Positions 48,007-59,453 of a stretch of 64,000 bases of DNA are shown here, in pieces (position 1 is the stretch's first letter; every line of letters starts with the position of its first letter). The position numbers and the translations under genes are program-made. Source of the stretch: Allodiplogaster sudhausi (lineage: Eukaryota > Nematoda > Chromadorea > Rhabditida > Diplogasteridae); contig CALZFC010000019.1 of NCBI GenBank assembly GCA_945643635.1, positions 1,256,001-1,320,000 of the forward strand, read 5' to 3'. Under the pieces are notes generated by a model. It was not told the origin of the DNA, made no database searches, and was given only the letters and a program-made list of their open reading frames with translations.

Positions 48007-48530
48007 CTAGTCATCACAGAGTTCCTCATAGCCGCACATGATACAACGAACGGTTTCCTCTCCAATCTAAAAAATATCCAACATTAGCTTTATTTATAAA
48101 TCAACTAAGCAAACCGAGTTTATTTGGTAGGCGTGATGGGGGTCTTCACAGCAATCGGTTTCATCAAGACCGGCGAACAAACCAGACAAATCGATACGTG
48201 TTTCCAACTCAATTAAATAGAAAAGCAAATTTGAGATTAGAAGAATACAGGAGATATACATACCTCTTTTTTATTGGTGTTTTCTCCTCCGCTATCTCCT
48301 GTTTTTGTAGAACAATTCTGATTAATTTTCTCTGATATTTTCTCTGATTTTTTCTCATCAGTATCCTAGAAAATAAACTATTTAATAGTCAAGCTATTTT
48401 CACTAGGTATTGCAAAATAAACCTCTTTTTTAATGATAGTCGATGTTTCTTCCAGTTTATGGCTATATTGTAAGGATTTTCCTGATGATAGCTTATTCTT
48501 CATATCTTCAGACATCTCGAACTCTGTATC
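48007..48530 (-). CDS. Small Lys/Glu-rich protein with C-terminal cysteines (unrecognised)
   Basis: Minus-strand exons: 48530-48423, 48365-48264, 48207-48115, 48066-48007. All introns are phase 0 with GT-AG ends and a TAG stop. The first two exons both begin with codons for Asp-Thr and end with Lys-Lys-Glu, looking like duplicated exons. They encode a charged, disordered-looking stretch. The third exon has DLSGLFAGLDETDCCEDPHH. The last encodes IGEETVRCIMCGYEELCDD, a CxxC followed by a further Cys, so a small zinc-binding site with the CC/HH of the previous exon is conceivable. The start is uncertain: an ATG lies at 48515, or further exons lie upstream. From that ATG the protein is 115 residues. 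I know no family for it. Confidence 0.6.
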
Positions 48531-48777
48531 CTAGCAAATATGATAAACAAATTAATGATAAAGGTTCAACAATTGTTTGCGAGACAAACTTTTGAAGAGC
48601 AAAGGAACGAACAACCGCACAGAACAACAACAAGTGCAAATGAATATTCAAACTTGACAATAGATTGCTCTCTATCTTTCTCTCTCTCTCTCTAAGCTCC
48701 GCCCCTTTTCGTCACTTCCTTCCCCTCTCACCCCGCACACAAACTCATGCAAAAGTCCCAGAGCTGTCAGATAGACA

Positions 48778-48839
48778 ACTCGAACCGGGGACCTTGCGAA
48801 CCACCAATCTCCGTAGCACTACCAACACACTAATCGGCT
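48778..48839 (-). repeat. tRNA-like sequence (SINE head or tRNA pseudogene)
   Basis: On the minus strand it reads AGTGTGTTGGTAG (box-A-like) and, about 30 nt later, AAGGTCCCCGGTTCGAG (box-B/T-arm-like). It lacks a complete acceptor stem, so it is not a functional tRNA. The MULE at 48840 is inserted directly at its 5' end. Confidence 0.5.
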
Positions 48840-49256
48840 GGTTCCTTGACACTTCGTCAAAAGACACTTCGTCAATTGACGTTTCGTCAAAATTTTTGGT
48901 TACATTTCGTCAATAGGCATTTCGTCAAAATAAATTTATCTTGGTTACTTTTCGTCAAACAGACATTTCGTCAAACGACTTTTCGTCACATTTTTTTCCT
49001 AATGCAGACATTTCGTCAATTTATTACCATTTTCATTCTCGCATCAAGCTCGCCAGTAAGACATGACAAATAATTAGTAGTGACAATCGGTTAATATGCA
49101 GTGAAAGTCAATTATTAAGTAGTAGATTGGTGATTATTTAGTAGGAAATGTACACATAGCTAAATGACAAATTGTTTGTTAAAGGACCACGCACTCAACC
49201 GTAAAAGAGAAAGAGAGAGAGAAAGAGAGAGATTGACATAGAGGCAGGGAGAAACA

Positions 49257-50500
49257 TCAGCGTTTGGTAATGGAGGGTTCGACGATGTTACTCGAAATGG
49301 CATGAAGGAAATTGGGAAGTGAAAGGGTATGGTATTTCCCTAGGACAGCTTTCAGACGGTCGTTCAGCTTGGCATACTTTTTCTTGCTTGTCTTAGTGGG
49401 AGGCGATCCCATCTGAAGACGCATGAGCTTGTACTCAGTCAGTCCTTGCTCGTCCATCAGCCGGCTCACAAACTTGTACACCTTTAATTTTTGAATGACG
49501 TGTTTGGAGAAAAAAGTTTTCTTAAAACAAACCGAAGGATGCACGACGTATTTGGAGAAGGCACAGTGCCATCCCTCCATATGATTATTCGTGCGTGGGA
49601 CATCGTTCTTGGTAATCTTAATGGTAGTTCAGTTAACTGTCCATTACTCATTTCGGTGATCCAGCTTATATAGACTGTATGTACCTCATGGACGTTCCAC
49701 ATTTCGATAGGGAACAGTGGGTTAGTACGTCTCCCGTTGTGCATCGTGTTGCCGATCCATGTGTTTTTGAAGTAAGTCGTGAACGAGGTGATCGACGAGG
49801 CTGATTCTGGGCAATTTTCCAGAGTTCTGACGCAGTATTCGAATGCCTGATCAATTTCGCTCTCCGGGACGAATGGCAAGGCCATGAAGTTGCGCAGGGC
49901 AACGTGCGTATCACCACCGTCCTAGAAAATAAATTTTATTTCGCATAGTGAACCTTGTAGGCCGCGCTCAACCCGACATCACCAATCTTGCGCCAAAGCG
50001 CTTGTGCAAAGTGAAAGTGGCAGCCGTGTACTACGGCATTCGGGAACGCACTCCTGGCTGCATTCTCCTCGCCTTTTTCAAAGTCCATGATAACATAGTC
50101 GGGACTCAATGCGGGGCAGACGCTCAGCAAGTGAGATAACACCTCAGAGTAGAGATGTCCACGCTTACTGGGCAGCAGAGAGTACACCTGAGGCATGCGT
50201 ATATCATAACTGTATGCTTATGTGTTTGTATGTATGTACCAAGGGGAGGAATGCGCCGTGAACGCGGGCGTGAACCGTCCAGAGTTGAGTGAAGAGAGAA
50301 GGCACGCATGAAAAGGTACCATCTACAGCAATGATGTCGGCATGTGCAAGTTCACGAAGATTTTCGGCCGTGGCAAATACGAACACTAGTTCGGGATCGG
50401 CAGAACCTGTATTTGCAATACTTTTTTCATCTGGATGGCAACTATGTAGCATACCTGTGTCCAACGAAAGGTCTCTCTTGATGAACAGCTTCACACTCAT
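49257..50500 (-). CDS. MULE transposase
   Basis: DDE-type transposase of the Mutator-like superfamily. Minus-strand exons: 50500-50240 (possibly split by a 48-nt in-frame intron), 50187-49954, 49921-49685, 49607-49533, 49481-49257. All are phase 0 and lack internal stops; about 343 residues, or 327 if the 48-nt intron is removed. Motifs are ADIIAVDGTFSCVP (first catalytic Asp), VIMDFEKGEENA (second Asp), VVHGCHFHFAQALWRKI (the C-x-H-x-H signature), NTWIGN and TNNHMEGWHCAF near the C-terminus. The start at 50500 (MSVKLFIKRDLS) gives a protein short at the N-terminus, with no FLYWCH or other DNA-binding domain visible. That domain may be dispensable, or lie in an exon I missed. Confidence 0.88.
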
Positions 50501-50538
50501 TTTGCGCACTCACTTTGCTAGGCCCATGTCTTCTTGCC

Positions 50539-50832
50539 AGAAGCTCTGCATCGTTTCTCTACCCTCTCTTAAAGGCCAACGGACTCTCATACTAGAAGCA
50601 CAACATCGTTTCCCTGTGCACTCTCTCAAAATCAGCATGCTCTCCCATGGCCTAGTGACCCGAGTTCATGATCGCTTCAGTGCACTTGCCTGAAGCTCTG
50701 CATCGTTTCTCTGCCCTCTCTTAAAGGTCAACGGACCCTCATACTAGAAGCACAACACCCTGCACTCTCTCAAAATGCAACAGGCTCTCCATGGCCTCTT
50801 GACCCGAGTTCATGATCGCTTCTCTGCAATCG
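50539..50832. repeat. 153-bp tandem duplication inside the MULE
   Basis: Two copies start with GAAGCTCTGCATCGTTTCTC at 50539 and 50692. The second has a short deletion near CACAACA. It lies between the transposase start and the right terminal repeat. Confidence 0.88.
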
Positions 50833-51239
50833 TTCAACTGTTGTACATACAATGCATACCTAGCTCAATTATTCCTTTAATTATTCTGTCAAATTGAACA
50901 GAGACAAATGCAACCACAAATAAGCATTCAGTGGAGAAAAATACACATACAACAGTATACTACATTAATTATTGATGAGCTTGATGCGGGAATAAAAATG
51001 GTAATAAATTGACGAAATGTCTGCATTAGGAAAAAAATGTGACGAAAAGTCGTTTGACGAAATGTCTGTTTGACGAAAAGTAACCAAGATAAATTTATTT
51101 TGACGAAATGCCTATTGACGAAATGTAACCAAAAATTTTGACGAAACGTCAATTGACGAAGTGCCTTTTGACGAAATGTCGGGACGCCAATCGGCTAGTC
51201 GAACGAAAAGCTTACACGTTTTCTGGATGCTAGGGCTGC

Positions 51240-54215
51240 CTGGCCGCCTGGCTGGACACACAAACACACACACACGCAAACACACACAGAGTGAAGCAGA
51301 CTGAGTGAGTAATACAGGGGCCACTAGCGCGGCAAGGGAATGTACATACACAGAGAGTGGAGCTTACTCCCTGTCTGAGTAAGACATTTGCGAATAATCC
51401 TACAAGAGAATGTAACAAACACACATAAGCGATCTCTCGTTTTCATAATTACAGTAATTTCACATGTATATTTACTGTTAAATTATCCAATAATTACCCT
51501 CAATTTACATTTTCAAATTTTCAGACACGCCACTGTCAGCATTCACGTCGTTGCACGGCCAAAAGCCCAAAATTCAACCTTTTTCTTTCAATCACTAAAT
51601 TTTTAATCTGTATGTGTTACTGTTTGATATATCATGTTTAGAAAATCTGCATACAATCTCCCATATTTAAAATCCAGACTACAAACCAAGAGAGAGACGA
51701 GAGTTTTAATAGTTCAGTACAGTGAGTAGGTTTAACACATAGAGTGCTTCAATACGGTTCTTATAAACAAAGGTGTCAGTTGCAAAAAGTCGGCACATCA
51801 AAAGATATACTCTTTTAAAAGCAAGAGTGGTCGCATCTTTAGTTCAGACTACAAACCTAGAGAGAGACGCAAGTTTTAATAGTTCTGTACAGTGACTAGG
51901 TTTATCACATAGAGTGCTTCAATATGATTCTTATAAACCAAGGTCTCAGTAGAAAAAAGTCGGCACATCAAAAGATATACTCGTTTCAAAACAAGAGTGG
52001 GCACATGTTTAGTCCAGACTACAAACCTAGAGAGAGACGCGAGTTATGATAGTTCAGTACAGTGAGTAGGTTTAACACATAGAGTGCTTCAATACGTTTC
52101 ATATAAACACAGGTTTCAGTTGCAAAATGTCACCAAATCAAAACATGTGTTCATTTCAAATCAAGAGTGGTCGCATCTTTAGTCCAGACTACAAACCCAG
52201 AGAGAGACGTGAGTTTTGATAGTTGAATACAGTGAGTAGGTTTAAAACAAAGAATGCTTCAATACGTTTCATATAAACATAGGTTTCAGTTGCAAAATGT
52301 CGCCAAACCAAAAGATGTGTTCATTTCAAATCAAGAGTGGTCGCATCTTTAGTCCAGACTACAAACCCAAAGAGAGATGCGAGTTTTGATAGTTGAGTTC
52401 AGTGAGTAGGTTTAAAAGAAAGAGTGCTTCAATACGTTTCATATAAACACAGGTTTCAGTTGCAAAATGTTGCCAAATCAAAAGATGTGTTCATTTCAAA
52501 TCAAGAGTGGTCGCATCTTTAGTCCAGACTACAAACCCCCATAGAGACGTGAGTTTTGATAGTTGAGTAGAATGAGTAGGTTTAAAACAAAGAGTGCTTC
52601 AACACGTTTCATATAAACACAGGTTTCAGTTGCAAAATGTCGCCAAACAAAAGATGTGTTCATTTCAAATCAACAGTGGTCGCATCTTTAGTCCAGACTA
52701 CAAACCCAAAGAGAGACGCGAGCTTTGATAGTTGAGTTCAGTGAGTAGGTTTAAAAGAAAGAGTGCTTTAATACGTTTCATATAAACACAGGTTTCAGTT
52801 GCAAAATGTCGCCAAATCAAAAGATGTGTTCATTTCAAATCAAGAGTGGTCGCATCTTTAGTCCAGACTACAAACCCAGAGAGAGACGTGAGTTTTGATA
52901 GTAGAGTACAGTGAGTAGGTTTAAAACAAAGAATGCTTCAATACGTTTCATATAAACATAGGTTTCAGTTGCAAAATGTCGCCAAACCAAAAGATGTGTT
53001 CATTTCAAATCAAGAGTGGTCGCATCTTTAGTCCAGACTACAAACCCGCACAGAGACGCGAGTTTTGATAGTTGAGTACAATGAGTAGGTTTAAAACAAA
53101 GAGTGCTTCCATACGTTTCTTATAAACACAGGTTTCAGTTGCAAAATATCGCCAAATCAAAAGATGTGTTCATTTCAAATCAAGAGTGGTCTCATCTTTA
53201 GTCCAGACTACAAACCCAGAGAGAGACGCGAGTTTTGATAGTTGAGTACAGTGAGTAGGTTTAAAACAAAGACTGCTTCAATACGGTTCTTATAAACAAA
53301 GGTGTCAGTTCCAAAATGTCGGCACATCAAAAGATATAGTCATTTCAAATCAAGAGTGCACACATGTTTACTACAAACTACAAACAGAGGTAGGGCGTGA
53401 GACAGAGAGATAGAGGGAGAGATTTTGTTTCAATTTCTCATGGCGACGCCATCCGTGCATTCTTTTCATTGCATAATCAAACGCCAGTGAATTCAACAAT
53501 CATTAAAGTGTTTCAATGTGTATTTGACACACATGGAGTTCATTTTTCATCAAAAGAAATGGCCCACCAGCCACGTAAATATAAACTGTATGCACGTTTT
53601 CAAATGATATTTCATATTTGATCCCGCACCGCATCAAGGTTGAGTACGAAAATATACATACAAGAATTCTTTTCATATGATTCATACTTTTCATTTCCAA
53701 GTTAGATTTTTTAAACAATACATAAAATGTATTCAAATTATTTCTCAATTTCAAATGCACACATATTTCTTGAATTCCTTGACATGTACTTTAAATGTCA
53801 CAAATGCGGTTTGTTTCAAAGTGATGAATCATCACCATCATAACATCAGGACATTATTTCGCAATCTTCAATACATGTGTCTAAGGATATTACAACTATT
53901 TCGCAATCAGCAGGCTCTGCGTTGTATGATAGAGTTATGATGACGTCATACACAATTTTCAATTTTCTACTATTGCGCAATCTTCAATACATCGTGCCTG
54001 TCTTTAGATTGGTACGATGATGATATAACATTTCGTAATCTTCTTTCAATAGTGTGCACGTGACATGATTACGATGACGTCATACATACTTTTCATTTTT
54101 AGCACAATTCAAAGCACTTGGTACCAATCATTGGTGCCCCGAATCCACCCCCGGGCATTCTGGTCATTGAATTTACATTTAATTCGTCTGGTTGATTTTA
54201 ACAGCAAATGTATTT
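51240..54215. repeat. Dispersed repeat block, copy B (with embedded satellite array)
   Basis: Counterpart of copy A. The same segments appear in the same order on either side of a 1.7 kb array of 169-bp units. It also carries the GATGACGTCATACATAC and TTTCGCAATCTTCAATAC subrepeats (53850-54090). No coding capacity. Confidence 0.85.
51660..53390. repeat. Array of about 169-bp units, roughly 10 copies
   Basis: Each unit contains GACTACAAACC, AGAGAGACG, AGTGAGTAGGTTTAA, TATAAACACAGGTTTCAG and AAATCAAGAGTGGTCGCATC. Unit starts recur at about 51677, 51846, 52017, 52187, 52357, 52526, 52696, 52866, 53036 and 53206. Inner units are more alike than the outer ones, as expected from unequal exchange. 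Confidence 0.93.
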
Positions 54216-54700
54216 AATTCGAACTAGTTAACTAAGTTAAGCTACTTTCTGGAGTACTACTACTTTAGAGAGCTAAAGAACTTAAAAGAGCTAAGAAGAG
54301 TTTAGGAGGTTTTTGAGGTCAAGGGCTCAGTTAAGCTTAATGAGTTAAATAAGAGTTTAGGAGTTTTTAGAGTTCAGGGTCTCAGTTAAGCTTAGGGAGT
54401 TAAAGAAGAGTTAAGAAGTTTTTATAGTTTCGGGACAGGGAAAAATAATCAAGGAGTTTTTAGAGTTCAGGGTCTCAGCTAAGCTTAGGGAGTTAAAGAA
54501 GAGCTAATGAGTTTATAACATCGAAGGTTTTACGAAGAGTTCAGAGCACGACAAAGAGCTTACGAATATAGAACATCAGAAAGCATTATAAGCATCAAAG
54601 GTTATAAGAAAAGTTCAAAGCACGACAAAGAGGATACGAATACAGCACATCAGAAAGCATGCTAAAATATGGTCTCCTAATTTTTCAGGTAATTCTAAGC
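54216..54700. repeat. Degenerate GAGTTTAGGAG-type minisatellite
   Basis: Loosely repeated units of about 70 bp with GAGTTCAGGGTCTCAG and AGCTTAGGGAGTTAAAGAAG. They appear related to the 122-bp units further right. Confidence 0.7.
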
Positions 54701-54719
54701 TGTACATCATCTTTCTACA

Positions 54720-54920
54720 ATGAAAAGAGAACTATTAAAAAGGCTCTTCCCGGCTCCACTGCACGTCGAGCTAAGAAGGCCATCTCAGCTCGACATAACG
54801 CCGACCCAAGACGTCCAACTCAGCTCCACTGAACGCAGAGCCAAGAATGCCAAGTTGAGGAGCAACCTCAAGCTTGGGAAATTAAACCGGCATTGGACAG
54901 AAAGCGCTGGATGCCTATGA
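54720..54920 (+). pseudogene. Degenerate coding-like fragment
   Basis: One frame reads SSTERRAKNAKLRSN and another, offset upstream, reads GSTARRAKKAISARHN. These look like two copies of one motif separated by a frameshift. It ends near the CCTCAAGCTTGGGAAATTAA motif shared with fold-back element 2. Origin unknown; it may be a relic of a mobile-element protein. Confidence 0.3.
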
Positions 54921-55099
54921 ATTTGCGCAACCTACACTTGCTGAGTTTTCAAAGGGAGTTAATGATGCTGAGTATGCGTTATTGGAATCTTGGCAAAGTG
55001 CCAAAAAAAATTTATTTTGAGAGTTTTACTGCTTTACAGGATACATAAAATTACAAAATATTTGAGCGTAAGAGTAGAGTGGGAGAGACATGATAGAAC

Positions 55100-55145
55100 T
55101 GTCTCTCTCTCTTTCTCCCTCTCTATGTCGTCTCTCTCTCTCTTT
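55100..55145 (+). repeat. CT microsatellite
   Basis: A short CT tract just left of the 660-bp duplication; it is not part of the second copy. Confidence 0.8.
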
Positions 55146-55162
55146 CTTTCAATGTGATCAGG

Positions 55163-56482
55163 CTTCTTCAGGACTTGATCGTTTACTTGTAAGTGTATGT
55201 GAGAACGCTCAACGTGAATTATATACATCTCTCTGTATCTCATTGCAAAGCTCTTACTGTGTACAATTCACTGGTATAAAGAGAGAGTCAACTTTCGGTC
55301 TCTTTGTATGTGTTTTAATGTGTTTTAATCGAAAAGAAACGCGTAAACGCTCATATGTTGGCATCGTGCCAAAAACTTTAAATGACTCGTGAATGCGTTT
55401 AATGGACACGAAAAAATGCAAATTTTTGCACAGAGCCAGAGAAATGCGAGAGGAAGAGGGAAAAATAGAGAGAGAGAGGAAAAGAGTGTTGTAAGTGTAT
55501 ATATTTAATGTTCTTTCATGTGTTTGGCTGCATGTATGGTCGAGACTGCACGAATTGGCAAAGTGCCAAAAATAATGAGGTGCAAAGAGGTGCGAAGAAA
55601 TGGGCGAGATGAGGTTCAATGTGTGATTTTCTGCTTGTTTAGATTTTTTAGCGATTTATTATGCATATTAACGTTAAGTTTTGTGTACTTACAGAGTTGT
55701 AAACAGCATAATTGAGACTTTTGAGTTTAAAGGGCCAAAGGTCCTCGCACGAATTTGATCATACTGTAGACCGCAAGAGTTTTACTGAGAGCTTATTGGC
55801 TGGCTGAGGGGAGGAGCTTATGTTTCTTCAGGACTTGATCGTTTACTTGTAAGTGTATGTGAGAACGCTCAACGTGAATTATATACATCTCTCTGTAGCT
55901 CATTGCAAAGCTCTTACTGTGTACAATTCACTGGTATAAAGAGAGAGTCAACTTTCGGTCTCTTTGTATGTGTTTTAAAGTGTTTTAATCGAAAAGAAAC
56001 GCGTAAACGCTCATATGTTGGCATCGTGCCAAAAACTTTAAATGACTCGTGAATGCATTTAATGGACACGAAAAAATGCAAATTTTTGCACAGAGCCAGA
56101 GAAATGCGAGAGGAAGAGGGAAAAATAGAGAGAGAGAGGAAAAGAGTGTTGTAAGTGTATATATTTAATGTTCTTTCATTTGTTTGGCTGCATGTATGGT
56201 CGAGACTGCACGAATTGGCAAAGTGCCAAAAATAATGAGGTGCAAAGAGGTGCGAAGAAATGGGCGAGATGAGGTACAATGTGTGATTTTCTGCTTGTTT
56301 AGATTTTTTAGCGATTTATTATGCATATTAACGTTAAGTTTTGTGTACTTACAGAGTTGTAAACAGCATAATTGAGACTTTTGAGTTTAAAGGGCCAAAG
56401 GTCCTCGCACGAATTTGATAATACTGTAGACCGCAAGAGTTTTACTGAGAGCTTATTGGCTGGCTGAGGGGAGGAGCTTATG
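55163..56482. repeat. 660-bp tandem duplication (two near-identical copies)
   Basis: Copy 1 is 55163-55822 and copy 2 is 55823-56482. They differ at only a handful of bases, for example TTTTAATG versus TTTTAAAG. Copy 2 ends at GAGGAGCTTATGT, where copy 1 runs into copy 2. The frames inside (121 codons -, 63-65 codons +) are duplicated with it and have no recognisable motif. Confidence 0.95.
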
Positions 56483-56679
56483 TCTCGTTTTCTTCACTCT
56501 CTCCTCTGCACACAATTCCTCGCTTTTTTCTGGCTCTCTTGCTTGCTCCGCCTCCTTCTCACACACGCTAAAAAGATCGCAGATCCTCAAGAGCTTATTT
56601 GGAGTACAGGGAACTAGTTAACTAAGTTGACGTACAAGCGGAGGTAACGAAGGTGATGCTACTTGAAAAGAGCTTAAAA

Positions 56680-57180
56680 GAGCTTCAGACAATTTTTGGA
56701 GTTTATAGAGTTTTAGCGAGCTTCCGGGTCTCAGTTAGGGCTAGCGGGTTTAAGAGGAGCGGCTACGTTAAAGAGCTTCAACTAAGTAAGGCAGAGTTTA
56801 GGAGTTTAAGAAGAGTTTTGGAGTTTTTAGAGTTTAGCGAGCTTCCGGGTCTCACTTAGGGCTAGCGAGTTTAAGAGGAGCGGCTACGTTAAAGAGCTTC
56901 AACTAAGTAAGGCAGAGTTTAGGAGTTTAAGAAGAGTTTTGGAGTTTTTAGAGTTTTAGCGAGCTTCCGGGTCTCAGTTAGGGCTAGCGGGTTTAAGAGG
57001 AACGGCTACGTTAAAGAGCTTCAACTAAGTAAGGCGGATTTAAGAAGAGTTTTGGAGTTTTTAGAGTTTTAGCGAGCTTCCGGGTCTGAGTTAGGGCTAG
57101 CGGGTTTAAGAGGAGCGGCTACGTTAAAGAGCTTCAACTAAGTAAGGCGGAGTTTAAGAGTTTAAGGTTTAGAAGACAAC
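56680..57180. repeat. 122-bp tandem repeats (first block)
   Basis: Units with GCGAGCTTCCGGGTCTCAG, GGTTTAAGAGGAGCGGCTAC and GAGCTTCAACTAAGTAAGGC, starting at about 56717, 56838, 56959 and 57072. Confidence 0.9.
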
Positions 57181-57204
57181 AAAAGAGTTTTAGAGTTTTA
57201 GGGG

Positions 57205-57600
57205 TTTTTGAACGGGATACTGTAGCTATTATATAAATGTACACGAAAAGAAACATGCTGGTGAGGTTTGGAGGCTTTTGGAGCATGTTGACCCAATCGA
57301 CCTAAAATGACCCTTTTGACCGGGATACTGTAGCTATTATGTAAATATATACTAAAAGGAAGGTGTTGGTGAAGTTTGGAGGCGTTTGGAGCATGTTGAC
57401 CCAATCGACCCAAAATGACCCTTTTGACCGGGATACTGTAGCTATTATGTAAATGTATAATAAAAAGAAGGTGTTGGTGAAGTTTGGAGGCGTTTGGAGC
57501 AGGTTGACCCAAGCGACCCAAAATGACCCATTTAACCGGGATACTGTAGCTATTATGTAAATGTATACTAAAAGGAAGGTGTTGGTGAAGTTTGAGGGTT
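57205..57600. repeat. 108-bp tandem repeats (first block)
   Basis: Units start GGGATACTGTAGCTATTATG and contain AAGTTTGGAGGCGTTTGGAG and ATGTTGACCC. Period is about 108 bp, with four copies. Confidence 0.92.
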
Positions 57601-57718
57601 TGGAAAAAATTGCAATTTTAGTGTTTTTGGAAATTATAATTTGAAAAGCTAAAAGTCCTACCGCGACTTTATTCGTACTGTATGCGACTTCAGTCAGAGG
57701 GGGGGTTTCAGGGTGAAC

Positions 57719-57736
57719 GGGGGGGGGGGGGGGGGG
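57719..57736 (+). repeat. Run of 18 G
   Basis: Uninterrupted G18 in the GC-rich module of the satellite. Shorter G runs occur at the same place in other units (about 59143). Length may be affected by sequencing or assembly. Confidence 0.85.
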
Positions 57737-58019
57737 TTTGGGGCTCACGGCCTCGGTGGTGTGTTTACGTTCTCGCGATTCGTAGGCTCGACGAAAATCT
57801 TTCTTTCTCTGCTACATGCTATTTCTTCTTTTTGTCTGCTCGGGCAACGTTATTTCGTCGGTTTCGTTGCGATCTTCACGGTCTCCAAATCTTTTCACAT
57901 GCAAAAAAGATCGCAGACACGTTTGCAGGTATTGCTACTTGAGGGAACTAGTTAACTAAGTTGAAGTAGAAGCGGAGGTAACGAAGGTGAAACTACTTGA
58001 AAACAGCTTAAAAGAGCTT

Positions 58020-58400
58020 AAGAAGAGTTTTGGAGTTTTTAGAGTTTTAGCGAGCTTCCGGGTCTCAGTTAGGGCTAGCGGGTTTAAGAGGAGCGGCTAC
58101 GTTAAAGAGCTTCAACTAAGTAAGGCGGAGTTCAAGAGTTTAAGAAGAGTTTTGGAGTTTTTAGATTTTTAGCGAGCTTCCGGGTCTCAGTTAGGGCTAG
58201 CGGGTTTAAGAGGAGCGGCTACGTTAAAGAGCTTCAACTAAGTAAGGCGGAGTTTAAGAGTTAATAAAGTGTTTTGGAGTTTTTAGAGTTTTAGCGAGCT
58301 TCCGGGTCTCAGTTAGGGCTAGCGGGTTTAAGAGGAGCGGCTACGTTAAAGAGCTTCAACTAAGTAAGGCGGAGTTGAAGAGTTTAAGGTTTAGAAGACA
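58020..58400. repeat. 122-bp tandem repeats (second block)
   Basis: Three further copies of the unit described at 56680-57180, starting at about 58050, 58172 and 58296. Confidence 0.9.
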
Positions 58401-58434
58401 ACAAAAGAGTTTTAGAGTTTTAGGGTTTTTTTAA

Positions 58435-58930
58435 CGGGATACTGTAGCTATAATGTAAATGTACACTAAAAGATACATGCTGTTGATGTTTGGAGGCTTT
58501 TAGAGCACTTTGACCCAATCGACCCAAAATGACCCTTTTGACCGGGATACTGTAGCTATTATGTAAATGTGTACTAAAAGGAAGGTGTTGATGAAGTTTG
58601 GAGGCGTTTGGAACATGTTGATCCAATCGATCCAAAATGACCCTTTTGACCAGGATACTGTAACTATTATGTAAATGTATACTAAAAGGAAGGTGTTGGT
58701 GAAGTTTGGCGGCTTTTGGAGCAGGTTGACCCAACCGACCCAAAATGACCCTTTGGACCGGGATACTGTAACTATTATGTAAATGTATACTAAAAGGAAC
58801 GTGTTGGTGAAGTTTGGAGGCGTTTGGAGCATGTTGACCCAATCGTCCCAAAATGACCCTTTTGACCGGGATACTGTAGCTATTATGTAAATGTATGCTA
58901 AAAGGAAGGTGTTGGTGAAGTTTGAGGACA
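58435..58930. repeat. 108-bp tandem repeats (second block)
   Basis: Five copies of the GGGATACTGTAG unit. Two minus-strand frames stay open for 143 codons, because 108 is divisible by three. Confidence 0.92.
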
Positions 58931-59453
58931 ATTGGAAAAAATTGTAAATTTAGTGGGTTTGGAAAAATATTATTTGAAAGGCTGAGGCTCCTGCAGCGAC
59001 TTTATTCGTACTGTAGGCGAAAATAATTCTTGAAAGGTTAAAACTCCTACCACGACTTTATTCGTACTGTAGGCGAAAATAATTTTTGAAAGGTCAAAAC
59101 TCCTGCCACGACTTTATTCGTACTGTATGCGACTTCAGTCGGGGGGGGGGCTGGGTTTCAGGGTGAACGGGGGAGGGGGGGCGGATCCGCGCAGGCTCGG
59201 CGATGTGTTTACGTTCTCGCGTATCGCAGGCTCGGTGACGTGTCTTTTTTTCTCTGCTTGCACTATTGCGAAAATCTTTCTTTCTCTGCTATATGCTATT
59301 TCGTCGGATCTTTCTTTCTGTGCTACATGCTATTTCTTCTTTTTGTCTGCTCGGGCAACGTTATTTCGTCGGTTTCGTTGCGATCTTCACGGTCTCCAAA
59401 TCTTTTCACATGCAAAAAAGATCGCAGACACGTTTGCAGGTATTGCTACTTGA

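Larger units (their letters stand above)
48840..51188. mobile_element. MULE (Mutator-like) DNA transposon, apparently complete
   Basis: 2,349 bp. Terminal inverted repeats of 212 bp (48840-49051 and 50977-51188) are almost identical after the first 20 bases. The 8-bp target duplication AATCGGCT is exact (48832-48839 and 51189-51196). Each repeat carries nine NTTCGTCA motifs. The interior contains a spliced transposase on the minus strand and a tandem 153-bp duplication. High arm identity and the intact target duplication suggest recent insertion. Confidence 0.92.

Noticed and set aside
51240..54215. LTR retrotransposon or Helitron bounded by blocks A and B
   Set aside because: A and B are too diverged and differ in content; no protease/RT/integrase or Rep/helicase frame lies between them. 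The only coding element between is the MULE with its own target duplication.
55254..56279. Duplicated 121-codon minus-strand frames
   Set aside because: Duplicated only because the 660-bp unit is duplicated; no recognisable domain, and sequence differences do not favour silent sites as far as I can see.
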